Shown: piece after piece, positions 43,599 through 55,451 of the stretch | Position numbering within the stretch: position 1 is the stretch's first letter | Layout of the letters: the number at the start of each line of letters is the position of its first letter | NCBI GenBank assembly: GCA_018398585.1 | Contig: JAGTTD010000011.1 | Coordinates: 18,467,346-18,531,345, forward strand | Reading direction: 5' to 3' | Length of the DNA stretch: 64,000 nt | Origin: Simmondsia chinensis | Taxonomy: Eukaryota; Streptophyta; Magnoliopsida; Caryophyllales; Simmondsiaceae | The notes under the pieces: model-generated | Databases searched by the model: none | What the model was told of the DNA's origin: nothing | The model's input: the letters and a program-made list of their open reading frames with translations, nothing else | Made by a program: the position numbers and the translations under genes

Positions 43599-45620
43599 TG
43601 TTAGGTCGACAACTTTAATTTCATAAAATAAAATTATATAAAATGATGGTATCTAGCACAGCGGAATCATGATTTAAAATTCCCAATTTTAAATACATAC
43701 AAGTTTTCAACTCTAACTAGACATAACAATGCAAAGCATAGATGACATACCCATAAAAAATAATTAAATACGACCTACAAATCTCATACCTCATTAAAGA
43801 ACGCAAGTGTAAAGATGCACCAATGATACCTCTGAGATTTTCTCTGCAAATCCCCTTAGGCACCGAACTTGTGGGCGCTGCGAAATCAAGTAATTTAAAA
43901 AAAATAATTTTTCAAGAATTAATTGGAAGAGAAAATTTCTCCTTTTTAATTCTCTAATTAATTGGGAGAAAAACTGAGCATGAATTATTATTAAGCCTTA
44001 ATGAGTCAGACGTCCCTATTAATAAACTGACTCATGAAATTTAAAATAAAAAATAAAAACAAAAATTTTATTTTTGATGGTCAAAACACCAAGAATAATT
44101 ATCCAAATACAAATACAAACAAAGCAAATGCACAATTTTAAATCCACATGGCACCCCCTTATTGGTCCGTGCAGTGAGGCGTGGATCAAGCTCCTCATCG
44201 ATGGCCCAGCGCACGACACGTGCCGCTCCTTGATTAGCCGGGTGACTTGGATCACCCCTGTGCCACATGTCACACGCTGATTGGCTCATGTGATTTTTTT
44301 TCGTTTTTATTTATTTTTATTATTATCTTTTAGATTTCTCATACAAATTCATCTCATGAATTTTTGGGTTTAACAAAAATAATTTACTCATCTCTTGAAT
44401 AAATAATTCATCTTATGAATTCTCTTGATTTCTTTAGGTGCATAAATTTGAGGCCTGCATAAGGATCTAAGTGACAATTTATTCCAAGTTCCAAATGGGT
44501 CAAATCTAATTTTTATCTCATGATAACAATTGATTACCATTTATTAAAACTTAATTTCATAAATAAGTTTTACTGCACTCCAGTAATAAATATATTTACT
44601 CTCGTTAAATTTCTTTGTGATAGTTTACTTACAATTGACCCTACTACTAAATGTCCATGAGAAAATAAACCCAAACTACTATTGTCATTCTTTCTCACTT
44701 TACTTTCTTAGTTCCCAACTCACCATTCTCGAATAATTCACTAACACAAAAAAGCACTTCTGCATTAATTCCAATTATCAAACATAAGAAATGCCCTAGC
44801 CAAAGTCTCTTGAATCAATTCGAATACTTGTGAATTTACTAAAGGGACATTATTCTAGGTAGATTCCTAGCAAAATATCTGTTCTCGCTACACTTCATAC
44901 AATTACCCAATGAGTGTGAGATCCCGGTTACTCATAATAACCCGATCCTTTTAGCACCCTAAAGTAATTAACATTCCATACACGAGTCCAGACTATTTTT
45001 CGGATTTAGAGTCATTTTATAAACAAGATATATACTCTCTCAGGTTGGGGGTCCTCGGAAACAGCCTCTCTTTAGGTTACCACCCTGAAGGGGGAAGGCT
45101 GCGTACATCAACCCCCCCAGACCATGCTTTTGCGGGAGCCTTCGAGGCACTGCGATTGTTGTTGTTGTTGTTGTTGTTAAATAAACAAGATATATATGAA
45201 TTGTTCACTTCCGATAGTAGGGCAGAGACAAGCAAATCACGTGGTCCATTCAGTGTAATATTCACATTGCAATACACCAACATAACATTCTGGATCATTA
45301 TCCACGTAACCAAGACAAGTTATCTAAATGTTACATTATAGTTTTACAAGACAAGTAACCCCGACTCATCACTGACTACGAATTGTATATTAAACAACAT
45401 TTATTTTTTAATAGTCTATTCGTGGCACAATCTCATTAACCCCTAAAACAGATATACTAAATGTCATTTAAGGACTTCGTCCATCTCATAGTACAGGCTA
45501 TGAAAAATAATCAACATCACATGCATATAAACTTGTAAACATAGACAACAATAAACAACTTTTATTCGCTTAATAAAAATATTCACATAAATTGAGTTCC
45601 CTAAGACACTGGCTCTAACA
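43599..45620 (-). repeat. Angela-like copia 3' LTR with LINE insertion
   Basis: On the minus strand TGTTAGAGCCAGTG to GTCGACCTAACA. About 1.86 kb once the 146-base LINE and one duplication copy are removed. Related to 4469-6483. Confidence 0.85.
45035..45180 (+). mobile_element. 5'-truncated RTE LINE tail
   Basis: 146 bases, flanked by a perfect 16-base duplication (ATAAACAAGATATATA at 45019-45034 and 45181-45196). Its sequence parallels the 3' end of the RTE LINE at 50330-50466: TCTCAGGTTxGxGGTCCTCGG, CAGACC, GAGCC, GAGGCACT, and a (TTG)n tail. The tail and duplication length are as expected for target-primed insertion. A SINE sharing the LINE tail is the alternative, but no tRNA-like head is visible. 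Confidence 0.85.
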
Positions 45621-45639
45621 ATATCCCACTTGTCCTAAA

Positions 45640-46998
45640 CCCAATTTACCATACAATGCATTCCTATGCTATCCAAGTGTGACTCATACAACTTTTGAGT
45701 CAAAGTCTTAGTGACAGGATCTTCTAAATTATCTGTGGTATCAATCTTCAGAATTGCAATCTCTTCTTTTACCACATAGTCTTGAATGAGGAGATACGTT
45801 TTTCCGATGTGCTTTGACTGATTGTGCTTCCTTGGTTTCTTAGAGTTAGCTACTGTACCAGTGTTGTCACAAAAAATGGCAACAGGTGATCAATCTTCAG
45901 AATTGCAGTCTCCTCTTTTTCCATAGTCTTACCTTAGGAGATACTTTTTTTCGATGTGCTTGGACTGATTGTGCTTCCTTGGTTTCTTAGAATTAGCTAC
46001 CGTACCAGTGTTTTCACAAAAAATGGCAGCATGTGTAAGCCCCTCTTTGATAACCTGTAGCTCCATAAGGGACTCCCTTAGCTAAAAAGCCTCCTTGGCA
46101 ATTTTTGAACCTCCCACATATTCGACTTCCATGGTAGAATCAGCAATGCAAGACTGCTGGATACTCCTCCAACTAATGGCTCCACCCCCGAGGGTAAAGA
46201 CATAACAAGACGTAGAACGTCTAGCTAAAAATCTGAGTCTATATAGCCCACTAGGACCAGCTCGTTACAGTGTAAAACTAACACATAATCTCTAGTCCTT
46301 CTCAAGTACTTCAGAATATGCTTTGTTGCGTTCCAGTGCATAATACATGGATTACACTGATATCTACTAACCATGCTAATGGTAAAGCAAATATCCTATC
46401 TAGTACATAACATAGCATACGTAAGGCTTCCCGCAGTTGAAGCATATGGAACAGTCCTCATATATTCTTTCTTTTGAGATGTTCTAGGATATTGTTCTAA
46501 AGAAAGAGGCACTCCATGCATAAAAGGCAATAAACCCTTCTTGGAGTCCGCCATGTTAAAATCAGACAACACATTGTCTTTGTAGGTAGCTTAAGATAGA
46601 TCCTACAACCTATTCTTATGATCTCGCATAAGCTTGATCCCACGAATATAGATGGCTTCTCCTAAGTCTTTCATATCGAACTGACTTGACAACCAAATTT
46701 TAATAGCTAATAAAACTCCCACTTCATTCCCAATGAGTAAGGTATCATTCACACACAATACTAAGAAAGTCACTACCTTCTTTGTATTGTGCTTGTATAC
46801 ACATGGTTCATCAACTGATTGAATAAGATCATAGGACTTAAACGCTTCATTGAATCTCTTATTCCATGAGTGAGATGCTTGGCACCCCACCATTAGGGTC
46901 TGTCGGTTTTTTAGAGGGAAATACTCACTGTTATTTTTGTTGTGAAAAAAAGGGAGTAATACATCACAGGTCACCATTTCATCATACGGACTAATCAA
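45640..46998 (-). pseudogene. Angela-like reverse transcriptase and RNase H, decayed
   Basis: The open part (46603-47001) carries SHSWNKRFNEAFKSYDLIQS, DEPCVYKHNTKKVVTFLVLC and VNDTLLIGNEV, where the YVDD box has become VNDT, then MKDLGEAIYIRGIKLMRDHK. Downstream fragments lead to AILKIDTTDNLEDPVTKTL and HLDSIGMHC, the usual RNase H end of this lineage. The RNase H part contains a tandem duplication of about 145 bases (45741-46033). Confidence 0.82.
45741..46033 (-). repeat. tandem duplication in copia RNase H
   Basis: TCAATCTTCAGAATTGCA begins at 45741 and again at 45890. Each unit ends in CACAAAAAATGGCARCA. The two units differ by several small indels and substitutions, so the duplication is not recent. 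Confidence 0.8.
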
Positions 46999-48602
46999 CA
47001 TAGCCTCAAATTTCTTATCGAACAGCGGTTGTCCACTTCACTTCAACATTTGTGGCTTTCATGCCTGATTGGCCTCGACTATGATATTGTGTACAAGAAG
47101 GGATTCGAAAACCAGGAGGCTGATGCCCTCTCTCGCCTTTCGAGAACAGAAGTATTGTGCATGGCGTTATCATCCATCTCCTCTGACTTTATCGACCGGC
47201 TAAAGGCTTCTTGGTTTAACAACCCTACTTTGTCTCGCATTATAACGGATAAATTAGCGGAGCCTCTTTCACACCCTCGTTACTCTTGGCGTCATTAAGG
47301 TACAACAGCTGTCTCGTCATTGGTAATGACACCAACCTACGGCACGCTATCTTGTTATGGCTTCATGATTTTGCTCAGGGGGGTCATTCAGGTGTGGACA
47401 CCAATTATCGCCACATTCATCCATTGTTCTACTGGAAGGACTTCGTGATATGCAAGACTATATTTGCTAATGCTCCACCTGTCAGTGGAACAAATATAAT
47501 ACTTTGGCTCCCGCTGGTCTTCTCTAACCACTACCGATTCCCTCTTCAGTATGGAATAGTATCTCTCTCGACTTCATTGAAGGCTTGTCTCCGTCAGAGG
47601 GACGCTTTGTTATACTTATAGTAGTCCACTTTATATATCTCGCCCATTCATAAACTGTAGTCGGAGTCGCCAACATTTCCTTAGATCAGATCTACCGTCT
47701 TCACGGTCTTCCCAAGACTATCATTAGTGATTGTGATCCAATATTCACTTGCATTTTTTTGGCGCGAACTTTTTTCTCGACTCGGCACTCACCTCAATCG
47801 TTCTTCATCCTATCATCCGCAATCTGATAGCCAAACAGAAGTTCCCAACTGTTGCTTGCTGGCATACTTGCGTTGCATGGTCGGTGAGCAATTACCCCTT
47901 TGGACTCGGTGGCTTCTATTGGCAGAATGGTGGTACAATACCACCTTTCAATCCTTAGCCCAGTCCATGCCTTTTGAGCTACTCTATGGCCAAGCACCAT
48001 CCGTCCATTTCCCTTCTTTACTAGGCGAATCTTCAATTGACGTTGTTGATCGTAGCCTATCTGCTCGCGAAGACACTATCCAACGCCTACTCCACCACTT
48101 GTTTCGTGCTCAAAATCGCATGAAGTAGCTAGATGATTGCCACCGCGTTGAACGAGAATTTCATATTGGTGACTATGTGTGGCTCAAACTACAAACATAT
48201 TGACAACAAAGTGCGTAAGCTCGGCAGTTTCAAAAACTATCACCCTGCTATTATGGTCCTTTCCTCATCCTCGACAAAGTGGGTGTTGTTGCCTATTGTC
48301 TGGCCTTGCCAACTCATGTCGCCATACATCATACGGTTCACGTCTCTTTGCTGAAGCGCTATTTCTCTATCCTTGCCAACAACACACCATTACCTGATGT
48401 TTGGCTGCCCGCTGCGCCTACCCCACAATCCGCCGCTATCTTAGATCACTGGATGGTCAAGCACCGTCGTGTGGCAGCAAGTCTTGGTTCAATAGGAGGG
48501 TCAGCCTCCTGCTAACACTACATGGGAGTTCTTGCATGACTTCCAACTTCATTTTCCCTCTTTTGATCCTCAAGGACGAGGATCTTCTCAAGGGGGCAGC
48601 AT
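46999..48602 (+). pseudogene. chromovirus-type gypsy RNase H end, integrase and chromodomain-like tail
   Basis: Begins HSLKFLIEQRLSTSLQHLWL and DIVYKKGFENQEADALSRL, the end of gypsy RNase H. The integrase zinc region reads GHSGVDTNYRHI. The core includes LPKTIISDCDPIFTC (catalytic Asp) and SYHPQSDSQTEVPNC-type Glu box, then PFELLYGQAPSVHFP and FHIGDYVWLKL. Near 48430-48530 KHRRVAA, VLVQ and GQPPANTTWEFLHDF resemble a chromodomain tail. It ends at the purine tract AAGGGGGCAGCAT. Frameshifts and stops throughout. Confidence 0.85.
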
Positions 48603-48960
48603 TGATACAAACCTAGCATCTCTAGACCCACAGTCACTAAGACTTCACGCACTGACATAGATAAGGCGCCTTCATAGCAGCCGCGAAATCTTCTCTTCGC
48701 CTAACACCCAATCAGCAGAGCTCGCCTAGAAGTGCCTCTCTCTGCCTGCAGCCGTCTCTTCCCCTGACACGTCATCTCCCTTAGATATTTCCCAGATATT
48801 ATACCATCTCCTTCTATAAATAGAGAAGTTAGTTATTTTTAGGGTTCTGTTATGTTTATGTAAACCTTTCTTCTTCTTCCTCAAAACTCTCTCTATGTCA
48901 TCTCCTCTTTCTCTTATGTAATTCCTCTATTTTTGGAGCTTATACTCATACTTATATACA
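48603..48960 (+). repeat. 3' LTR of chromovirus fragment
   Basis: Starts TGATACAAACCTAGC after the purine tract. It has a TATA-like CTATAAATAGAG (about 48814) and a pyrimidine-rich end. The end near TTATATACA is approximate. The start resembles the terminal TGATACRAACC of the composite insertion at 30278. Confidence 0.65.
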
Positions 48961-49056
48961 AATTATACCAGGGGTAGCCGTTTACTGCCCCGTAGGCCCA
49001 ATTGATAGTTAATTGAATGTTTGATTGAGTTTTGATTCCATTTGACATAATGATAA

Positions 49057-50466
49057 AATGTCAAGGGAGGTCCTAGGGAGGGTTTTAGAGAGGAAAGGCA
49101 TTCCCTTGTCCTATATCCGAGCCATTAAAGACATGTATGAAGATACACTATTCAAGGTGCGTACAATAGAAGGGAAGGCGGATTGTTTCCCCGTTATAGT
49201 TGGGGTACACCAAGGATCAATCTTGAGTTCCTTTTTGTTCATCCTGGTTATGGACGAGCTCACTAAGCATATCCAAAGGGACGTGCTGTGGTGCATACTT
49301 TTTGCTGATGATATAGTTTTGGTGGGAGAGTCTAAAGAAGAGGTGAATGAGAAGCTAAAACTTTGAAAAATGGCCTTGGAATCAAAAGGTTTGCGACTAA
49401 GTAGATCTAAGACTGAGTTTGTGGAAGACAAGTTCTACACCTTAACCAGGCCTAGCATAGAAGACGTTAAAATTGGATCAGAGTGCTTACCCAGAAAAGA
49501 GTACTTTAAATACTTGGGTTCCATGGCACAACATGACGGTGAAGGTGACGTAGATGTCAACAACGGAATTAAAGTAGGCTGGCATAAATGGAGGACGGCA
49601 TCAACAGTACTATGCGATAGAAAGTTTTCATTAAAGTTAAAGGAAAAATACTATAAGATGATAGTGAGGCCGGCTATGACTTGCAGGGTAGAGTAATGGC
49701 CAGTCAAACAACACCATATGCAGAAGCTGAAGGTCAAGGATATGAAGACTTTGCAATGACTGTGTGGATACACAAGGGAGGATAAGATCAGAAATGACGT
49801 TACAAGGAGTAAATTAGGCGTGGCCCCAATCGACAATAAGTTGAGGGAGCAACGTTTGCATTGGTTTGGGTATGTTAGAAGGAGATCAACCACTGCCCCG
49901 GTCAGGAGATGCGAACAATTCCACATTACAACGAGAAGAGAGGGAGAGGCCGGCAAAAGAAGAGTTGAATTGAGACGATTTGATAAGACCTCACCCACTT
50001 CAACCTAAATGAGGAGATAGCCCTAGATAGAGTTGAGTGGAGGGTAAACATAGGCGTGCTCGATAAAGCGGGTTAGAGTAGTGGAACCCTTCCAAGCTAG
50101 TATTAGTACCCTAGGCTTATATGTATACCTACTTCATTGTATGCTGCTTTGGCTGTGTGTTGGTACATTTTGTTATGTAACTCTATTGCGTTATTGCGTA
50201 TTGCTTTTTGCCTATTACTGTGGTATGCTCTCTATTGGCTTGCTTTATGTCTTGTCCTATGCTCTTACTCTTAGATGCTTATATGCTTTTTATACTTTTA
50301 TGCTTCTATGCTTTTATGCATTTATACTTCTCAGGTTAGAGGTCCTCGGATACAGCCTTCCTTTAGGGTAACACCCTAAAGGGGTAAGATGGCATACATC
50401 CCACCCCTCCCAGACCTTACATATGCCAGAGCCCTTGAGGCACTAGATTTGTTATTGTTGTTGTTG
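49057..50466 (+). mobile_element. RTE-type LINE, 5' truncated, with reverse transcriptase remnant
   Basis: The RT palm and C-terminal region are readable: SREVLGRVLERKGIPLSYIR, VGVHQGSILSSFLFILVMDE, CILFADDIVLVGES (FADD active site), RLSRSKTEFVE, FKYLGSMAQHDGEGD, NNGIKVGWHKWRTAS, KLKEKYYKMIVRPAM, then LHWFGYVRRRSTTAPVRR. TGA at 49364 and TAG at 49694 interrupt it, with later frame changes. The 3' untranslated region ends in a TTG-rich tail (about 50446-50466). The N-terminal endonuclease is missing. Confidence 0.88.
49058..50008 (+). pseudogene. RTE LINE reverse transcriptase
   Basis: Two open parts (49058-49366, 49370-49696) in the same reading direction give the RT fingers/palm and thumb motifs, and a third (49820-50008) gives the typical C-terminal VAPIDNKLREQRLHWFGYV and PVRRCEQ. 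This enzyme primes reverse transcription from nicked target DNA. Stops and truncation make it inactive. Confidence 0.88.
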
Positions 50467-50763
50467 AGCTTGATTTCATCTAAGTTCATATTAATAAAGG
50501 TTTACTTTATAATTTGACTTTTGAAATCTTATTTCATTAAAAAAAATAATAATAAATTGAGAAATATGATTAACTAGTACCAGAAAACAAAAACAATTAA
50601 GGATATATATATACACATACATGCTTGATATTTCAATTATCCGTTTTTTCTAGCTCCCCTAATTTAAGGTAGTTCGTTTCAACTCAAGCATAAAATAGTT
50701 CTTCTATCCTAGTTTGTGGAAAGATAAGAAGGAGAACTTGTGGAAGATCGTGCTAGTAATTTA
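50467..50763. other. no gene recognised
   Basis: AT-rich intergenic sequence with no open frame of note. Confidence 0.5.
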
Positions 50764-50771
50764 ACCGTAAA

Positions 50772-51491
50772 TAGGGGAGTTCATAATTTAGTTAACCATA
50801 CCGAAAAGTATTTCGGTTTGATTAACAGTAACTAAAATACTCAAAAATCTCTAACCATTACTGTAACGGAAAAACTGGTTAACCGACTTTCAGTAAATTG
50901 ATAATTCGGCTCAGTTATGTCGGTTAAACGATAACCGAAAAAATAATATGCCTCTCTCATATTATATGATCTATCTCCTTTATGGTTTTCAAATGTCCAA
51001 AAAATGCATTGAACTTGAGAATAGTTAACAAATTATAAGCTTATAATCCAATTCTAAAAAACTAAACGTTTAATATATACTTTTAACCAACACGCGTGTA
51101 AACGAATAGTATTAGATTGTGGCAAAGTAGTGCTTAGTTAATATTTGGGATATACCAATAAAGCACGAGTACTCTATGATAGGAGATGAATCAAGGGAAA
51201 AGGATAAAATTGATCATGCATTATATAATAGTCACCTATATACTACAAAAGCATACTTAGTAAATAATATAATAATATAAACATATAAAAATATATACAT
51301 GATATATATTATTTCGGTAATTCAATTAACCAAAATAGACAAAATCACTAACCGTTATTATTCTGAAATACTGTAAATTTATTTGGTTCGGTAACCGTAC
51401 CAAAAATTCGATATGGTTAACCGCATTTTTGAGTCGATATTTCGGAATTTCAGTTTGATATTTTGATTACGGATTTTTTTTAATACCCCTA
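50772..51491. mobile_element. hAT-like MITE, 720 bp
   Basis: Ends TAGGGGAGTT and AATACCCCTA form a short terminal inverted repeat. Flanking 8-mers ACCGTAAA (50764-50771) and ACCGTAAC (51492-51499) match at 7 of 8, the hAT duplication length. The interior is AT-rich with repeated TTAACCGA/GGTTAACC and TTTCGGTT motifs on both strands, as in many non-autonomous hAT elements. No coding sequence. Confidence 0.8.
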
Positions 51492-51499
51492 ACCGTAAC

Positions 51500-52590
51500 C
51501 AATTCCTGCCTTGCGTACATAAAATTAGTTTAAAGGTTATTTACCTCAAAAATCACTTTATTTGGTCCATTATGTTAATCTATTTCTTTTATCTTTATTT
51601 CTGTTAATTTAACTCCATACGAAAACATATGTTAAGGATAGAATTTTTAACAACTCGATTATTTAGATACTTTATAGTTATTTTTGTTAATTTAACCCCA
51701 TAGGGAAACTATTGGGATATTTTAAAATTTCAAATATAATAATAACAAAGAAAATATTTTTCATTTAAATTTTAACTGAATGTGGCTTGAAATGTTTTAA
51801 ATAACGCTTTGAATGGTTTTAATGGTAAAAACTTTAATTTATTAAATAAGTGAAAACGCATGCAATTTAAGGAGAATTGCCAGGATTTAAATCAATTGAT
51901 TGAGGTGAGATTTGAAGAGGTTATTGCATGCTACCTATATATGAGGCCACAACTTTGAGGAAAAAAAATAGAGGACATTTTTCACTTCTAGTTTCTCCCA
52001 CTTAAAGGAAAATTTAGGCTAAGAGTGTAGGGTATAGTTTTTGGCCTCTTGGACCAATGCAGGGTTTGAGAGTGGTAGCATAAGCTAAGCGTTGTATCCT
52101 GGGGACGGCACGCTATGTACCTACTGCATATATTATCACTCGTTGGAGCGTAAAAACCGTCTTAAAGAAGGCGTGATCTGCGCCTCACTCAGTTATTACT
52201 TCATCAGTATTTAATCGTTTCCACGCATGCTAGGTAATATATTTCCTTAATTGTATATTTGGACACTATTTTATGTATTTTCTCCAACAGAAACTGATGT
52301 TAAGATAACGACATAATTTTTAAGAACTCGATTATTTAGATACAAGTGATCAACTCAAACCTACCGTTAAATCAATCTAAACCAACCATGAAAATTCAAT
52401 GGCCAACTTAACGTTAAATTTTATTGTAGGATTAAACTGACATAACTAAAACTATAAACACTAAATCGACACGGTTGACAAAGTAAAAAGATTAAGGATG
52501 CAAATAAACAATTTTTTAATTTGTGAAACCTTGGTAGGTTCTAGTTAAAGTTGAGTTACGGCGAAATTCTAACAGTAGTTTTTGACTGTA
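51500..52590. other. no gene recognised
   Basis: AT-rich sequence. I see no open frame, repeat or RNA gene that I can support. Confidence 0.5.
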
Positions 52591-52598
52591 GTCTCGTA

Positions 52599-55451
52599 TA
52601 GAGGTGGCCATGTAATACAATCATAATCGTGCCTTGTAAAATTATAAAAATATATAATCATTTTGACCAAAAAATAATTATAATTTATTGATGAATAATA
52701 TAACATACAAATAAAATATAACACAATTATAATTAGAAATATATTTAATAAAATAAAATATTTCATAAATAGTTAAAAAATGCAACTATAATAATATGAT
52801 ACCACTATTTAAATTTACAAATATATTTTGTAAAAGAAAATATATTATAAAAAATATAATTATAACAATATAAATAATGTAGTCTAAACTTTTTGCGGTT
52901 GGTGCGGGACTTGCTGTACTGGTGCTGCGGTCGTCTTCTTCATTGCTTGATGAACTCAAGTTCATTCGGTCTTGGCTTTTGTCCACTGGAGCCATCCAGT
53001 CATTCAAACACACCAACATTTCTAAGGTGAACGGTGCTAGCTTCGCTCTTTTTGATCCCCTGCAGCCATCCAAACTTGCAAGCACACTCCAATACTACTA
53101 AGACACCGGACATAGTATATTGCGTGCCATGGTGGAAATCACGTGATATTGGGTTTTATTAGGACATCGCCATTGCAAAATATCAAAATATGGATTCGCC
53201 TCTATCGGGTTAAGTCGAACATAAGCGAACACATATACAAATTTAGCTCATCATATGATGTGGGACTTTTTTGAGCTTTAATCGGTTTAACATATCCCAC
53301 GCATTTCATTTTCCTTTAGAAGAGGACAAAAAGATGATGTGCAAGAATTTGGATTATCAGATGATACTCTTCGAGCATACAAAAAAATAAATTACATAAA
53401 TTTTCATTAATTTCAGCAATAAAAGATGCTACATCATAAGTTGGATTCATTTTTTCGTAAAATATTTGCACAAATGATGGCAAACCTGTAAGTTTACAGC
53501 GTGGATAAAAAACGGTGGCAATACAATATGCCAGTAGTAATTCAAAATAATATTTTAAAATTTTTCGCCACGCTGCGGAAATAGAGCCCTGCAACACGAG
53601 GTTGGAGTTCTCTACCATCCAATTAGCAATATCTACCAGTCTAGATATTATTTGTGTAATGATTGGACAATAACAACAAAAAAAATGCCATAATATCTTT
53701 AAAAATAACAAAAAATTTACAGACTTCAATAATTATATTTCAATCTACAAATTTAAAATTGAAAGAACTTAGTTCTGAAGGATTTTGCTGTACAAATTCA
53801 ATTAAGACATCTTTGTATGGCATTTTTCTTTCTAACATATCAACTGAGGATATCCACCTATTTGTGTATCTAATTTAAATTTTTTATAAGGAATGCCATA
53901 TGTGTCAGAAAAAGCTTTAAATTTTCTTTACCTAGTTCCAAATGTCTTAATTGCTTTAGCTACTTCTCTTAAAAATGTAAGAGAAACAAGTACAAGTTGC
54001 AAACCATCCATTACCATTAAATGTGGTATATGACAGATGCAACGTAAATGAAAACATTTTCCATCTAATATAGGCCTCATATGCCTAATAATTGTTTAAC
54101 GTATGCATCGTTGTTAGCAGCATTATCCAAAGTATTGCTAAAAATTTTGTGGTCTATCCCCCACTCACGAAATGCATCCGTACTGGCACCCGCGATTACA
54201 TGAGCACTGTGGGGATATTCAAGTAGGCAAAAATGAATTATTCGTTTTTGCATAACATAGGAAGAATCAATCAATATGCCGTTATGCACAAGAAAGGTAC
54301 ACCGGATTTCGGCTTCCACATGTCCGACATCAACGAGAACATGTTTGTGTTCGCCTTTAAAATATCTTGAAGGTTATTTTTATATTTATAAATTCTTTAA
54401 ATGTGTCTTGCTTCAAAGTGTTCCGCGGAACCCTTACAGCAGTAGGGTTTAACGCTGTTTACGTACCGGACGAATCGAAGGTCTTGGCCGGTGGTAAATG
54501 GCCTTCAACCCCAATGACTTATCTCATTATTTCGCATCTATTAGTTTCTCGAGTAAACCTAAAGTTAGAAAGCGCACTAGTCGTTTGCTGTATGAGAGTT
54601 TGTTGGATTTTATTTGCATTTAATTCGGGATGGCTTTTTAATATCTGTCTTTTTAAAGTGTCAATCCCACTATTAGGTGGATGACTGAAAGCTCTTAGAG
54701 GATCACATAATGTACAATATGCTTTACTATATTCACGATCAAGTGTAAAGTGTTTCCATACATTGCTAGTATTATGTCTACTACTGCCTGTAGAGGTGCG
54801 GGTTTGGGTTTCATCGGTGGCGGATGTGGGTTCGGTTTGAGAACATCCCGCACCACCCGATTCAGGGCAATCTTGCTCGTAGTAGTGCTTTGTTCCCAAT
54901 TTAAAGTGTTTGTATTGGGAGGCAACGGACCGAGTTCTAAAAAATTCCGTTCCTAAGTATTAAGCTCAACTCCTCTACCTGTTCTAGGGAATTTAGGTGA
55001 TCGAGAAGAACTATATTGACCAGCTCCAGATGAAGATGAATTATGTACCATGATATTGTTAATTTATAATTATAAAAGCACGTAAGAATGCAAGTTAGGT
55101 AATAAAAATGACAAATAAATAAAAATCTCAATACTAATTTTATCGAAATGAAAACTAAAATTTGAACTTCTACAAGCTTCTACGAGCAGAGCACAGTTGA
55201 AACTTTGAACTTGAGAGATTTTAGAGCAAATAACTATATGTAAATAGAGAATAGAGAATTGGAGAGATTGTTGTATGGTGAAATGAGAAAATGAGATTAG
55301 TATTTATAGGAGAAAAAAAAATGAATTTTTTTTTTATTTGAGCACCCAACGGCTGGGGCTGTTACCAGGCCGGGCTTGGGTCCGGCCCAAACGGGTCGGG
55401 TCGGATTCCGGGCTGACAACCCAACCCGACCTGACCCGTTGGCCACCTCTA
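52599..55451 (-). mobile_element. hAT DNA transposon with broken transposase
   Basis: Perfect 12-base terminal inverted repeats TAGAGGTGGCCA / TGGCCACCTCTA lie at 52599-52610 and 55440-55451. Flanking 8-mers GTCTCGTA and GTCTCATG match at 6 of 8; one of the two differences is a transition within a CG dinucleotide. A transposase runs on the minus strand between them. The right subterminal region is GC-rich (GGGTCGGGTCGG-like). Length 2.85 kb, normal for an autonomous hAT. Confidence 0.93.
52786..55051 (-). pseudogene. hAT transposase (BED finger to dimerisation domain), fragmented
   Basis: Possible start ATG at 55051. The BED zinc finger at 54519-54899 reads SNVWKHFTLDREYSKAYCTL and HPPNSGIDTLKRQILKSHPE. 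The catalytic domain start at 54077-54319 reads MQKRIIHFCLLEYPHSAHVI and REWGIDHKIFSNTLDNAAN. The middle at 53316-53729 reads LLAYCIATVFYPRCKLTGLP and VQIFYEKM, with the preceding RNase H-like insert. The C-terminal hAT dimerisation part at 52786-53085 reads SKRAKLAPFTLEMLVCLNDW. It excises and reinserts the element. Now split over several frames with stops. Confidence 0.9.

Larger units (their letters stand above)
43599..46998 (-). mobile_element. Angela-like copia, 3' part only (LTR plus RT/RNase H)
   Basis: On the minus strand, decayed reverse transcriptase and RNase H (46998-45640) are followed by a purine tract (TAGGACAAGTGGGATAT) and an LTR (45620-43599). The 5' half is missing: at 46998/46999 the sequence switches abruptly to a plus-strand chromovirus fragment. 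The LTR contains a short LINE insertion. It abuts the Athila-like protease at its other end. Confidence 0.85.

Noticed and set aside
45035..45180. Interpretation as a SINE
   Set aside because: No A/B box head. The sequence parallels the 3' untranslated part of the nearby RTE LINE, so a truncated LINE is simpler.
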